Positions 1 to 5,066 of a DNA stretch of 5,979 nt are shown here, piece after piece (within the stretch, counting starts at the first letter, position 1; every line of letters starts with the position of its first letter). A program made the translations under genes and the position numbers. Below the pieces are notes generated by a model that was given only the letters and a program-made list of their open reading frames with translations, did no database searches and was not told the origin of the DNA. The stretch spans positions 1-5,979 of the forward strand of contig JAQVRG010000104.1 in the NCBI GenBank assembly GCA_028701165.1, read 5' to 3'. The DNA is from Eubacteriales bacterium (lineage in GTDB: Bacteria > Bacillota > Clostridia > Christensenellales > CAG-138).

Positions 1-36
1 CCATTGTATAGTCAGCCTTTCAAGTTACTACTACTG

Positions 37-65
37 ATTATACCACACATCTGTCAAATATGCAA
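37..65 (-). promoter_or_regulatory. Sigma-70-type promoter reading leftward out of the window
   Basis: On the minus strand there is TTGCAT (60-65), a 17-base spacer and a perfect TATAAT (37-42), with an extended -10 TG (TGG before TATAAT). A TTGACA at 52-57 is too close to the -10 (9 bases) to act as its -35. The promoter would drive the gene starting near the window edge (ATG at 4-2), probably the transposase or accessory gene of the putative insertion element. Confidence 0.6.
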
Positions 66-72
66 ATTATGC

Positions 73-106
73 AATTCATCTCGCCGCCTATAGAGGCGGG
101 AGAATT
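73..106. repeat. Imperfect hairpin near the putative element end
   Basis: CCGCCT (84-89) and AGGCGG (94-99) enclose an ATAG loop. The stem extends through CTC (80-82) and GAG (100-102) with G83 bulged, then AATT (73-76) with AATT (103-106) across a CAT bulge. There is no T-run on either side, so it is not an intrinsic terminator. A bulged subterminal hairpin suits recognition by an IS200/IS605 Y1 transposase, but that role is inferred. Confidence 0.5.
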
Positions 107-110
107 CTTG

Positions 111-299
111 CTACGTTAAGTTAAAAAACTCGTCGCCATAGCCGCGGATTTGCATTTCCGTTCCGCTTGCGTCCGTGACCGTCACGGGCTGGGAATAGGC
201 GGGGCGCGCCAGCGCCGTCGCGGGCGCAAGCAGCGCGGACGCGGCGAACAACGCCGCAAGAAGAAGGGAAAGCAGGGTGCGGGACGGGTATGCGCGCAT
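111..299 (-). pseudogene. Truncated secreted protein, N-terminal remnant of an M6-type metalloprotease
   Basis: The remnant encodes 62 residues. The start at 299 is fixed by a strong GGGAGG a few bases upstream and by the signal peptide that follows: MRAYPSR, a hydrophobic core rich in Leu and Ala at about residues 9-29, and a likely cleavage site around Ala-Leu-Ala near residue 31. The mature start carries PVTVTDASGTEMQIRGYGDEFFN. That resembles the prodomain beginning of secreted M6-family (immune inhibitor A-like) metalloproteases, where PVTVTQPDGT and GDEFFHW are typical. The similarity stops right after GDEFFN, and the frame closes with Leu-Thr-stop inside insertion-like sequence. No catalytic HExxH domain is present, so any product would be an inactive secreted peptide. 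The family call rests on about 25 residues. Its promoter and ribosome binding site look intact, which points to recent disruption. Confidence 0.65.
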
Positions 300-339
300 G
301 ATGTTCCTCCCAATAATGAATATTTTGTAAATTACTGTA

Positions 340-368
340 AGTATAACAGAGCCGCGCGCGAATCGCAA
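340..368 (-). promoter_or_regulatory. Promoter of the truncated secreted-protein gene
   Basis: On the minus strand there is TTGCGA (363-368), a 17-base spacer and TATACT (340-345), about 40 bases before the ATG at 299. It lies back to back with the hicA promoter; the two -35 boxes are 27 bases apart. Confidence 0.6.
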
Positions 369-395
369 TGAGAAGCGGCGGCTCGCGCAATGCGC

Positions 396-424
396 TTGAC
401 GCTTCTGCCTGTACGTGCTATAAT
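396..424 (+). promoter_or_regulatory. hicAB promoter
   Basis: TTGACG (396-401), a 17-base spacer and a perfect TATAAT (419-424) lie about 60 bases before the hicA start. This is one of the best matches to the sigma-70 consensus in the window. The -10 box is enclosed by an inverted repeat (TACGT 412-416 and ACGTA 425-429), described separately. Confidence 0.75.
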
Positions 425-430
425 ACGTAT
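412..430. promoter_or_regulatory. Candidate HicB operator (inverted repeat over the -10 box)
   Basis: TACGT (412-416) and ACGTA (425-429) form an inverted repeat with an 8-base spacer that contains the TATAAT of the hicAB promoter. The right arm lies in the 8-base palindrome ATACGTAT (423-430). HicB antitoxins with ribbon-helix-helix domains commonly autorepress at short inverted repeats over the promoter, so the position fits. Binding itself is inferred. Confidence 0.4.
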
Positions 431-482
431 CACCAGAGCGAGTGTCTTTCTTGCATGAAATGAACGGGAGCGCGAAAACGTT

Positions 483-680
483 TTGAAAAGCTATTCTTCA
501 AAGGACATAATAAGCTTATTGGAGGCGGATGGTTGGTATCCGGTGCGCGTGAGAGGCGATCACCATCATTTTAAGCATCCCGCAAAGCCGGGCGTGGTCA
601 CGGTTCCGCACCCGCTGAAGGATATTCCGATGAAAACGGCCATAAGCATAGCGAAGCAGGCCGGTATAACACTGACATGA
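483..680 (+). CDS. hicA: HicA-family mRNA interferase toxin
   Basis: This is a 65-residue toxin of the HicAB type II system, a small dsRBD-like fold that cleaves mRNA and tmRNA. The visible signature is complete: helix 1 (KDIISLLEADGWYPVRVRG), the G-x-H motif GDHHHFKH at residues 25-32 with His27 as the expected catalytic residue, then VVTVPHPLKDIPMKTAISIAKQAGI. Many homologues have GSHH, so Asp26 is a mild variation. The start is TTG at 483: the frame upstream closes at a TGA (456-458) with no ATG or GTG between, and the family begins with MKS at this point. GGGAG (466-470) lies 12 bases ahead, a rather long spacing. The TTG and loose spacing would keep toxin translation low. The stop codon TGA lies just before the antitoxin start region, so the two genes are co-transcribed. 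The identification is strong. Activity is not shown. Confidence 0.9.
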   Translation: MKSYSSKDIISLLEADGWYPVRVRGDHHHFKHPAKPGVVTVPHPLKDIPMKTAISIAKQAGITLT

Positions 681-715
681 CGCCTTTGGGCACGATGGAA
701 AAGGAGAAAAAGCAG

Positions 716-1123
716 ATGCAAAAACAAGATATATATGTGTATCCCGCCATCTTTGATTATGCAAAGGACGGTATCAGCGTATCATTTCCCGATCTGCCCG
801 GCTGCTTTACGTGCGCAAGCACGGACGCGGAAGCGCTGCGGATGGCAAAGGACGCATTGAGCGGGCATATGTGAACGCTGGAGGATTTTGAGGAAACGAT
901 TCCTACGCCTACGCAGCTGCTTGACGTTGCGCTGGAAAGCAACCAGCGCGCGGTATTGGTGGAGGTCTATATGCCTTTTGTGCGCGACGCCGTAAACAAT
1001 CAGTCCGTTAAAAAGACGCTGACGATTCCGGCATGGCTGAACGAAGCCGCCGAAAAGGAGGGCGTAAACTTTAGCCAGCTGCTGCAAGCGTCGCTCAAAC
1101 AGGCCTTACGGCCGCTGCATTAG
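716..1123 (+). pseudogene. hicB: HicB-family antitoxin interrupted by an in-frame TGA
   Basis: The reading frame is 136 codons including the terminal TAG, a usual HicB length, with one internal TGA at 872-874 (codon 53). The N-terminal part has the HicB RNase H-like domain signature YVYPAIFDYAKDGISVSFPDLPGC (the hallmark FPDLPGC) and TDAEALRMAKDAL. After the stop the same frame continues with LEDFEETIPTPT, the usual HicB follow-on, and ends in a ribbon-helix-helix DNA-binding domain (KKTLTIPAWLNEAAEKEGVNFSQLLQ). There is no frame change or gap around the stop, so a single base change explains it. TGA is the true stop of hicA and of the LacI-type gene, so genetic-code reassignment is unlikely. 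The start at 716 is chosen for AAGGAG nine bases upstream and for the family start; ATGs at 677 and 695 are also in frame, and the one at 677 overlaps the hicA stop. Without readthrough the product is 52 residues and lacks the DNA-binding domain. Confidence 0.85.
971..1123 (+). CDS. Possible separately translated ribbon-helix-helix half of HicB
   Basis: An ATG at 971 lies in the hicB frame downstream of the TGA, and GGAGG (961-965) sits five bases ahead of it, a near-ideal Shine-Dalgarno. Translation from here gives 50 residues beginning MPFVRDAVNN and containing the whole ribbon-helix-helix domain (VKKTLTIPAWLNEAAEKEGVNFSQLL). Such a peptide could still bind the hicAB operator as a dimer, without the toxin-binding N-terminal domain. 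The GGAGG may be coincidental, since it encodes Val-Glu-Val in the full-length frame. The ORF is clear; its use is speculative. Confidence 0.35.
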   Translation: MPFVRDAVNNQSVKKTLTIPAWLNEAAEKEGVNFSQLLQASLKQALRPLH

Positions 1124-1137
1124 CGTTTTACAGTGAG

Positions 1138-1173
1138 AAAAACACCGCCGCACGGTTTCCGTGCGGCGGATTT
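1138..1173. terminator. Hairpin terminator between convergent hicAB and the phosphorylase
   Basis: A perfect 11-bp stem, CCGCCGCACGG (1145-1155) and CCGTGCGGCGG (1159-1169), closes a TTT loop. On the minus strand it is followed by TG and TTTTT (from 1142-1138), a good intrinsic terminator for the phosphorylase transcript. On the plus strand the tract is only ATTTG, so termination of hicAB would be weaker. It sits in the 85-base gap between convergent genes, as expected for a shared terminator. Confidence 0.8.
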
Positions 1174-1208
1174 GATGATTGACGATGTCGAATGACCATT
1201 GCTGAAAG

Positions 1209-3632
1209 TTAAACCCTTACCTCCACCGTATACGTCTGCTTTCCCGGCTGTACGGGCACGGTCAGACCTTCGACGCGCATGCCGTCCACGGTCATTTCGG
1301 GGGACGCGAGCCCCTCGTTTTTCACGGTGATGTGGTACACGGCGTTTCGGAAGAAGCGCGTCGCCGTGTAGCCTGTGATGGACTTGGGAAGGCAGGGGGA
1401 GACGCGCAGGCCGTCAAAATCGGGATAGAGGCCGAGAACGCCTTGGGTGATGGCGACAAACGTCCACGCGGCTGTGCCGGTGAGGAAGCTGTTCTTCGCT
1501 TCGCCGTAGTTGGCCGCGTCGCGCCCGGCGATGGTTTGGCTGTACACATACGGCTCGGTGCGGTGGATTTCGCTCTGCTCCTCAAGATACGCGGGGCAGT
1601 TGCGGCGGTAGATGTCAAACGCGTTCTCCCCGTCGCCCTCCGCGGCGTAGGCCATGACGATCCATGTGTTGTTGTGGCAGAAGACGGAGCCGTTTTCCTT
1701 GTATCCCGGCGGATAGCTCGTGATCTCGCCAAGCTCCGTGCGATAAACCGTATAGCAGGGGTGCAAAAGCTCCACGCCAAAGTCGTTCACCAAATGCTTG
1801 CGGACGGAATCGAGCGCCTTTTTACCCATGCCCGCCTTGGCGCCTATGCGCGCCATGGTGCAAAGCCCCTGCGGCTCAATGAATATCTGCCCCTCGGTGC
1901 ATTCCTTGCTGCCCACCTTGTTTTCAAACGCGTCGTAGGCGCGAAGGAACCATTCGCCATCCCAGCCCGCCGTCATGACGGTTTGCTCCATCGCGTCGGT
2001 TTCGCGCTCCACCGCGTCGGCTTCCGCCGGATCGCCGTAGCGGCGGCAAATCTCCGCGTACTCCCGACCATACTTTACGAGCATGCCCGCGATAAACACA
2101 CTTTCCGCCTTGCCGCTTTCAAAGTTGGAGCAGGTTTGGAAGCTTTCGCCCGGCGTTTCGGAAAAGCAGTTGAGGTTTAAACAGTCGTTCCAGTCCGCGC
2201 GCCCGATCAGCGGCAGCCCGTGCGGGCCTTTATGCTCCACGGCGTAGCCCACGCACCGGCGCAGATGCTCAAACAAGGGCTTTTCGCTGCCCTCGACGTT
2301 GTTGAACGGAACGGGCTCGTCTAGGATCGTCGCGTCGCCCGTCTCGCGAATATAGGCGGAGGTGCAGGCAACGAGCCATAGCGGGTCGTCGTTGAAGCCC
2401 GCGCCCGCGTCCGCGTTGCCGCGCTTGGTGAGCGGCTGGTATTGATGATAGGTGCTGCCATCCTCAAACTGGATGGAAGCAATGTCGAGTATGCGCTCGC
2501 GCGCGCGCTCGGGGATCAGGTGCATGAAGCCCAAAAGATCCTGACAGCTATCGCGGAAGCCCATGCCGCGGCCTGTGCCGGATTCATAGTAGCTCGCGCT
2601 GCGCGACATGTTGAAGGTGACCATGCATTGATACTGGTTCCAAATGTTCACCATGCGATCCACCTTTTCATCGTTGGATTTCACGATGAAGCGGGAGAGG
2701 AGCGCGTCCCAATAGGCGTCAAGCGCGGCCTTGGCGTCTTTCACCTGCGCCATGGCGGAGAACCTTTCGATCATCGCGCACGCGCGGGCTTTGTTGATGA
2801 CGTTGGGGGAAGTGAACTTCTCCTCCTGCGGGTTTTCGATGTAGCCTAATACAAATATGAAGCTCTTCTCTTCGCCCGGTCGAAGGGAAACGTCGATGCG
2901 GTGGCTTGCGATGGGCGCCCAGCCGGACGCTACGCTGTTTTTGCTCACGCCCGCAAGCACCGTTTCCGGCGCGCTCCAGTCGCCAAACGCCCCCAAAAAG
3001 CTCTCCCTGTCCGTGTCAAACCCGTCGATGGGCGCGTTGACGTGTAAAAACGCGTAATGATTGCGCCGCTCGCGGTACTCGGTCTTGTGATAGATGGTGC
3101 TGTTGTCAATCTCCACCTCGCCGATGTTGAAATTGCGCTGGAAGTTGGTGGAATCGTCCACGGCGTTCCACAAACACCACTCGAATGCGCTGTAGAGCTG
3201 TAGGAACTTATCCGATTTCGTATCGTTTTTGAGCGTCAGCGCGTTGATCTCGCAGTTCTCGCCCAAAGGCACAAAGCAAAGCAAATCGGCAGAAACGCCC
3301 GCTTTTTTGCTTTCGAAAACGCTATAGCCCATGCCGTGACGGCAAACATACGCGTCCAAAGACGTTTTCGTAGGCATAAAACCGGGATTCCACACGGTAT
3401 CGCCGTCTTTAATATAGTAATAACGCCCGCCCGCGTCCGTCGGCACGTTGTTGTAGCGGTAGCGCGTGATGCGCCGAAGCTTGGCGTCCCGGTAGAAATC
3501 ATAGCCGCCGCAGGTGTTGGAGATCAGGCCGTAAAAGCCGTCGTTGCCCAAATAGTTGATCCATGGCAGCGGCGTCTTCGGGGTGGTAATCACATATTCC
3601 TTTGCCGAATCGTCAAAATAGCCAAATTTCAT
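1209..3632 (-). CDS. Cellobiose phosphorylase (glycoside hydrolase family 94)
   Basis: This 807-residue protein matches in length and along its whole course the clostridial cellobiose phosphorylase (EC 2.4.1.20): cellobiose + phosphate gives glucose 1-phosphate + glucose, saving ATP after import. It has no signal peptide, so it is cytoplasmic. The N-terminal beta-sandwich begins MKFGYFDDSAKEYVITTP and contains GGYDFYRDAKLRRITRYRYN and YHKTEYRERRNHYAF. The (alpha/alpha)6 catalytic barrel has GMGFRDSCQDLLGF (FRDS 359-362), the GRADWNDCLNLNCF motif with Asp480 as the expected general acid, FCHNN (His653) and GTAAW (719-723), the last two belonging to the phosphate-binding region in this family. 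The start at 3632 has AAGGAG seven bases ahead. The gene is divergent from a LacI-type regulator, with a promoter and operator-like site upstream. Other GH94 members act on chitobiose or cellodextrin, but those have different lengths or motifs; cellobiose is the best call. Confidence 0.93.
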   Translation of the reverse strand: MKFGYFDDSAKEYVITTPKTPLPWINYLGNDGFYGLISNTCGGYDFYRDAKLRRITRYRYNNVPTDAGGRYYYIKDGDTVWNPGFMPTKTSLDAYVCRHGMGYSVFESKKAGVSADLLCFVPLGENCEINALTLKNDTKSDKFLQLYSAFEWCLWNAVDDSTNFQRNFNIGEVEIDNSTIYHKTEYRERRNHYAFLHVNAPIDGFDTDRESFLGAFGDWSAPETVLAGVSKNSVASGWAPIASHRIDVSLRPGEEKSFIFVLGYIENPQEEKFTSPNVINKARACAMIERFSAMAQVKDAKAALDAYWDALLSRFIVKSNDEKVDRMVNIWNQYQCMVTFNMSRSASYYESGTGRGMGFRDSCQDLLGFMHLIPERARERILDIASIQFEDGSTYHQYQPLTKRGNADAGAGFNDDPLWLVACTSAYIRETGDATILDEPVPFNNVEGSEKPLFEHLRRCVGYAVEHKGPHGLPLIGRADWNDCLNLNCFSETPGESFQTCSNFESGKAESVFIAGMLVKYGREYAEICRRYGDPAEADAVERETDAMEQTVMTAGWDGEWFLRAYDAFENKVGSKECTEGQIFIEPQGLCTMARIGAKAGMGKKALDSVRKHLVNDFGVELLHPCYTVYRTELGEITSYPPGYKENGSVFCHNNTWIVMAYAAEGDGENAFDIYRRNCPAYLEEQSEIHRTEPYVYSQTIAGRDAANYGEAKNSFLTGTAAWTFVAITQGVLGLYPDFDGLRVSPCLPKSITGYTATRFFRNAVYHITVKNEGLASPEMTVDGMRVEGLTVPVQPGKQTYTVEVRV

Positions 3633-3677
3633 GATGCTTCTCCTTGAAAAGTGATGAAAAAAGCGGAAAATTGTTTC

Positions 3678-3693
3678 CTTAATCGATTTCGTG
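3678..3693 (-). promoter_or_regulatory. Operator-like site before the phosphorylase (copy 2)
   Basis: On the minus strand it reads CACGAAATCGATTAAG. It differs by one base from the site after the regulator's promoter (3873-3888) and contains the palindrome AATCGATT around a central CG, the usual architecture of LacI-family operators. It starts eight bases after the phosphorylase -10 box, covering the probable transcription start, so a bound repressor would block initiation. Confidence 0.7.
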
Positions 3694-3701
3694 ACATGGA
3701 C

Positions 3702-3730
3702 ATCATACTAGATTTGGCTGCACAATGCAA
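3702..3730 (-). promoter_or_regulatory. Promoter of the phosphorylase gene
   Basis: On the minus strand there is TTGCAT (3725-3730), a 17-base spacer and TATGAT (3702-3707), about 70 bases before the ATG. The operator-like site follows directly downstream, so this promoter is likely to be repressed by the divergent LacI-type protein. Confidence 0.6.
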
Positions 3731-3795
3731 TTACTATTTTGTAAAGCAGTGAACTTTTTTATAGGTCTCAAAAATAATTTCATTTATTTTTATAG

Positions 3796-3817
3796 AAAAA
3801 CCGTGCCTTCGGGCACG
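3796..3817 (-). terminator. Small TTCG-loop hairpin with a minus-strand T-run
   Basis: CGTGCC (3802-3807) and GGCACG (3812-3817) form a 6-bp stem with a TTCG tetraloop when read on the plus strand. On the minus strand the stem is followed by G and TTTTT (3800-3796), a short intrinsic-terminator layout. It lies upstream of the phosphorylase promoter, so it would stop leftward transcripts antisense to the regulator rather than attenuate the phosphorylase mRNA. The role is inferred. Confidence 0.4.
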
Positions 3818-3828
3818 AAAATTTTCGT
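3815..3828. promoter_or_regulatory. 14-bp perfect palindrome upstream of the regulator promoter
   Basis: ACGAAAATTTTCGT is a perfect palindrome ending ten bases before the -35 box of the LacI-type gene. Its left arm, with the preceding C, gives CACGAAAA, identical to the first eight bases of the operator copy at 3873. It lacks the central CG of the two main sites. It may be an auxiliary binding site or may belong to the adjoining hairpin. Confidence 0.35.
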
Positions 3829-3838
3829 AAATTTGGGG

Positions 3839-3867
3839 TTGACTTCCCGCAGAAGGCTCGCTATAAT
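3839..3867 (+). promoter_or_regulatory. Promoter of the LacI-type regulator and transport genes
   Basis: TTGACT (3839-3844), a 17-base spacer and a perfect TATAAT (3862-3867). The operator-like site begins five bases downstream of the -10 box. It probably serves the regulator and also the solute-binding gene downstream, because no equally good promoter is visible in the gap between those two genes. Confidence 0.75.
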
Positions 3868-3872
3868 GAAAA

Positions 3873-3888
3873 CACGAAAACGATTAAG
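3873..3888 (+). promoter_or_regulatory. Operator-like site after the regulator promoter (copy 1)
   Basis: CACGAAAACGATTAAG is centred on CG at 3881-3882 and covers the probable transcription start. It matches the inverted copy at 3678-3693 at 15 of 16 positions; the two centres are 197 bases apart. The pattern ACnnAAnCGnTTnnGT (3874-3889) is an imperfect palindrome of LacI-family type. It partly resembles a CcpA cre site, but the cre ends do not match. Negative autoregulation is the likely role. Confidence 0.7.
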
Positions 3889-3972
3889 TTATGTTTCATC
3901 AAAAAGCCGCCGTTTCAGTCCTTTCGCGGCTATCCCGAACCCCAACGTTCATCTGCGAGGTAAAGCAAACTC

Positions 3973-4980
3973 ATGATAACACAGAAGGATACTTCCATAG
4001 CCTGCGGCGTTTCACTCGCTACGGTGAGCAAGGCGCTAAGCGGCCAAACGGATATCGGCGAGGATACCGCGCAGCATATCCGCGATACGGCGAAGGCCAT
4101 GGGATACCTTCCCAACGCGGCGGCAAGAGCGCTGAAAACCAACCGTTCGCACAACATAGGCGTACTCTTCGAGGATAAAACCAGCAGCGGCCTTCGCCAC
4201 GAATATTTTTCTGAAATACTCCAGTGCATCAAGACGGAGGCGGAGCGGCTGGGGTACGACATCACCTTTATCAGCAGGAACCTTGGCAACATGTCCATGA
4301 CCTATTACGAGCACGCCAAGTACCGCAACTGCGACGGCGTCGTGATCGCTTCCGTGGACTTTCGGCATCCGGACGTGATACAGCTGGTGGAGAGCAATCT
4401 TCCCACGGTCACGCTCGACTATGTGTTTGACAGCCGCACCGCGATCATGTCGGACAATATTTCGGGCATGATCGAGATCGTGGAGTATGTATATAAGAAG
4501 GGTCACCGCAAGATCGCCTTTATCCACGGCGAGGATACCTCGGTTACGCAAAAGCGCTTGGCGAGTTTTCGCAGCACCTGCGCGCGGCTGGGCGTCAACG
4601 TGCCGGACGAATATGTAAAGAGCGCGATTTTCCACGATCCCCGTTCCAGCGGTTTGGCGACGCGCGAGCTGCTCGCGCTCAACGACCGCCCCACCTGCAT
4701 ACTCTACCCCGACGATTTTTCCTTCATCGGCGGCATGAACGAGATCGAGCAGCAGGGGCTTTCCATCCCGAACGATATTAGCGCCGTGGGCTATGACGGG
4801 ATTTTGCTTTCCCAAGTGCTCCGCCCGCGCCTTGCGACCTATAGGCAGGACGCCGTCACGATGGGCGTGAAGGCGGCGGAAAGCATCGTGGACATCATCG
4901 AACACCCCTTGACGAGCCTGCCCGTGCAGATCATGGTGCCCGGCCAGCTTTGGGAAGGCGAGACCGTCAAACAGCTTTGA
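3973..4980 (+). CDS. LacI-family transcriptional regulator of the sugar locus
   Basis: This 335-residue protein has the standard LacI/GalR length. Residues 1-25 carry the helix-turn-helix (TSIACGVSLATVSKALSG). Residues 45-59 form the hinge (YLPNAAARALKTNRS), with Leu54 in the place of the minor-groove-inserting leucine. From about residue 61 (NIGVLFED) to the end runs the periplasmic-binding-protein-like effector domain, with GHRKIAFIHG, RLASFRSTCARLGV, AVGYDG and RPRLATYRQDAVTMGVKAAE as typical markers. The N-terminus (MITQKDTSIACGVS) departs a little from the usual IKDVAKLAGVS. GAGG (3957-3960) lies 12 bases before the ATG, a loose spacing that may limit translation. It is divergent from the phosphorylase and upstream of a sugar-binding lipoprotein, and operator-like twins sit at both promoters. 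The inferred role is a repressor of both operons, relieved by a cello-oligosaccharide or related sugar; the effector is not determinable from the sequence. Confidence 0.92.
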   Translation: MITQKDTSIACGVSLATVSKALSGQTDIGEDTAQHIRDTAKAMGYLPNAAARALKTNRSHNIGVLFEDKTSSGLRHEYFSEILQCIKTEAERLGYDITFISRNLGNMSMTYYEHAKYRNCDGVVIASVDFRHPDVIQLVESNLPTVTLDYVFDSRTAIMSDNISGMIEIVEYVYKKGHRKIAFIHGEDTSVTQKRLASFRSTCARLGVNVPDEYVKSAIFHDPRSSGLATRELLALNDRPTCILYPDDFSFIGGMNEIEQQGLSIPNDISAVGYDGILLSQVLRPRLATYRQDAVTMGVKAAESIVDIIEHPLTSLPVQIMVPGQLWEGETVKQL

Positions 4981-4989
4981 TTTCAATTT

Positions 4990-5007
4990 GGAGGGGGAGA
5001 CCCTTCC
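4990..5007 (+). other. GNRA-loop hairpin between regulator and binding-protein genes
   Basis: GGAGGGG (4990-4996) pairs with CCCTTCC (5001-5007) through seven pairs, one of them G-T, closing a GAGA tetraloop. It starts nine bases after the regulator's stop codon. The sequence after it is A-rich without a T-run, so it is not an intrinsic terminator. It may protect or mark a processing end in a shared transcript, letting the binding-protein part accumulate more than the regulator part. This is inference. Confidence 0.45.
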
Positions 5008-5066
5008 AGAAATAAAATAAAATGCATGCGTTATGCTTGCAAATTTAAACGGAGGAAGAAAACATC

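Larger units (their letters stand above)
1..120 (-). mobile_element. Probable left end of an IS200/IS605-like insertion element (partial, runs off window)
   Basis: Read on the minus strand, this stretch starts where the similarity of the neighbouring secreted protein breaks off. It has an imperfect bulged hairpin (73-106: CCGCCT, ATAG loop, AGGCGG, with flanking CTC/GAG and AATT/AATT pairs), then a strong promoter, then an ATG at 4-2 at the window edge. A subterminal hairpin with bulges just inside the end, followed by a promoter and a transposase or accessory tnpB gene, is how IS200/IS605 elements begin. The tandem GTTAA GTTAA at 115-124 (TTAAC TTAAC on the element strand) sits at the junction and could include the target sequence. 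No transposase coding sequence is visible, so the family assignment is inference from layout and from remembered resemblance to clostridial elements. It could also be an unrelated rearrangement border. Confidence 0.45.
3633..3972. other. Divergent regulatory region between phosphorylase and LacI-type gene
   Basis: This 340-base AT-rich stretch has no convincing gene. It holds a leftward promoter, a rightward promoter, two near-identical operator-like sites in opposite orientation, a 14-bp palindrome and a small stable hairpin, each listed separately. The open frames crossing it have no ribosome binding site or recognisable product. The leader from the rightward promoter to the regulator start is about 100 bases and is otherwise unexplained. 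Confidence 0.8.

Noticed and set aside
872..874. TGA recoded as tryptophan, glycine or selenocysteine
   Set aside because: TGA is the natural stop of hicA and of the LacI-type gene, HicB proteins are not selenoproteins, and no selenocysteine insertion-type hairpin is evident after the codon.
1332..2180. Long plus-strand open frame (282 codons) inside the phosphorylase gene
   Set aside because: It is antisense to a clearly conserved GH94 enzyme, has no family resemblance, and arises from the GC-rich codon pattern of the real gene.
3873..3889. CcpA catabolite-repression (cre) site after the regulator promoter
   Set aside because: The central AA-CG part fits, but the outer TG and CA positions of the cre consensus do not; the twin copy at the divergent promoter favours the local LacI-type protein.
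3725..3976. Plus-strand open frame of 83 codons in the divergent intergenic region
   Set aside because: It runs through the promoter, both halves of the hairpin and the operator, has no ribosome binding site and resembles nothing known to me.
4036..4986. Minus-strand open frame of 316 codons opposite the LacI-type gene
   Set aside because: It is the mirror of a well-conserved regulator with no plausible protein signature, promoter or ribosome binding site.
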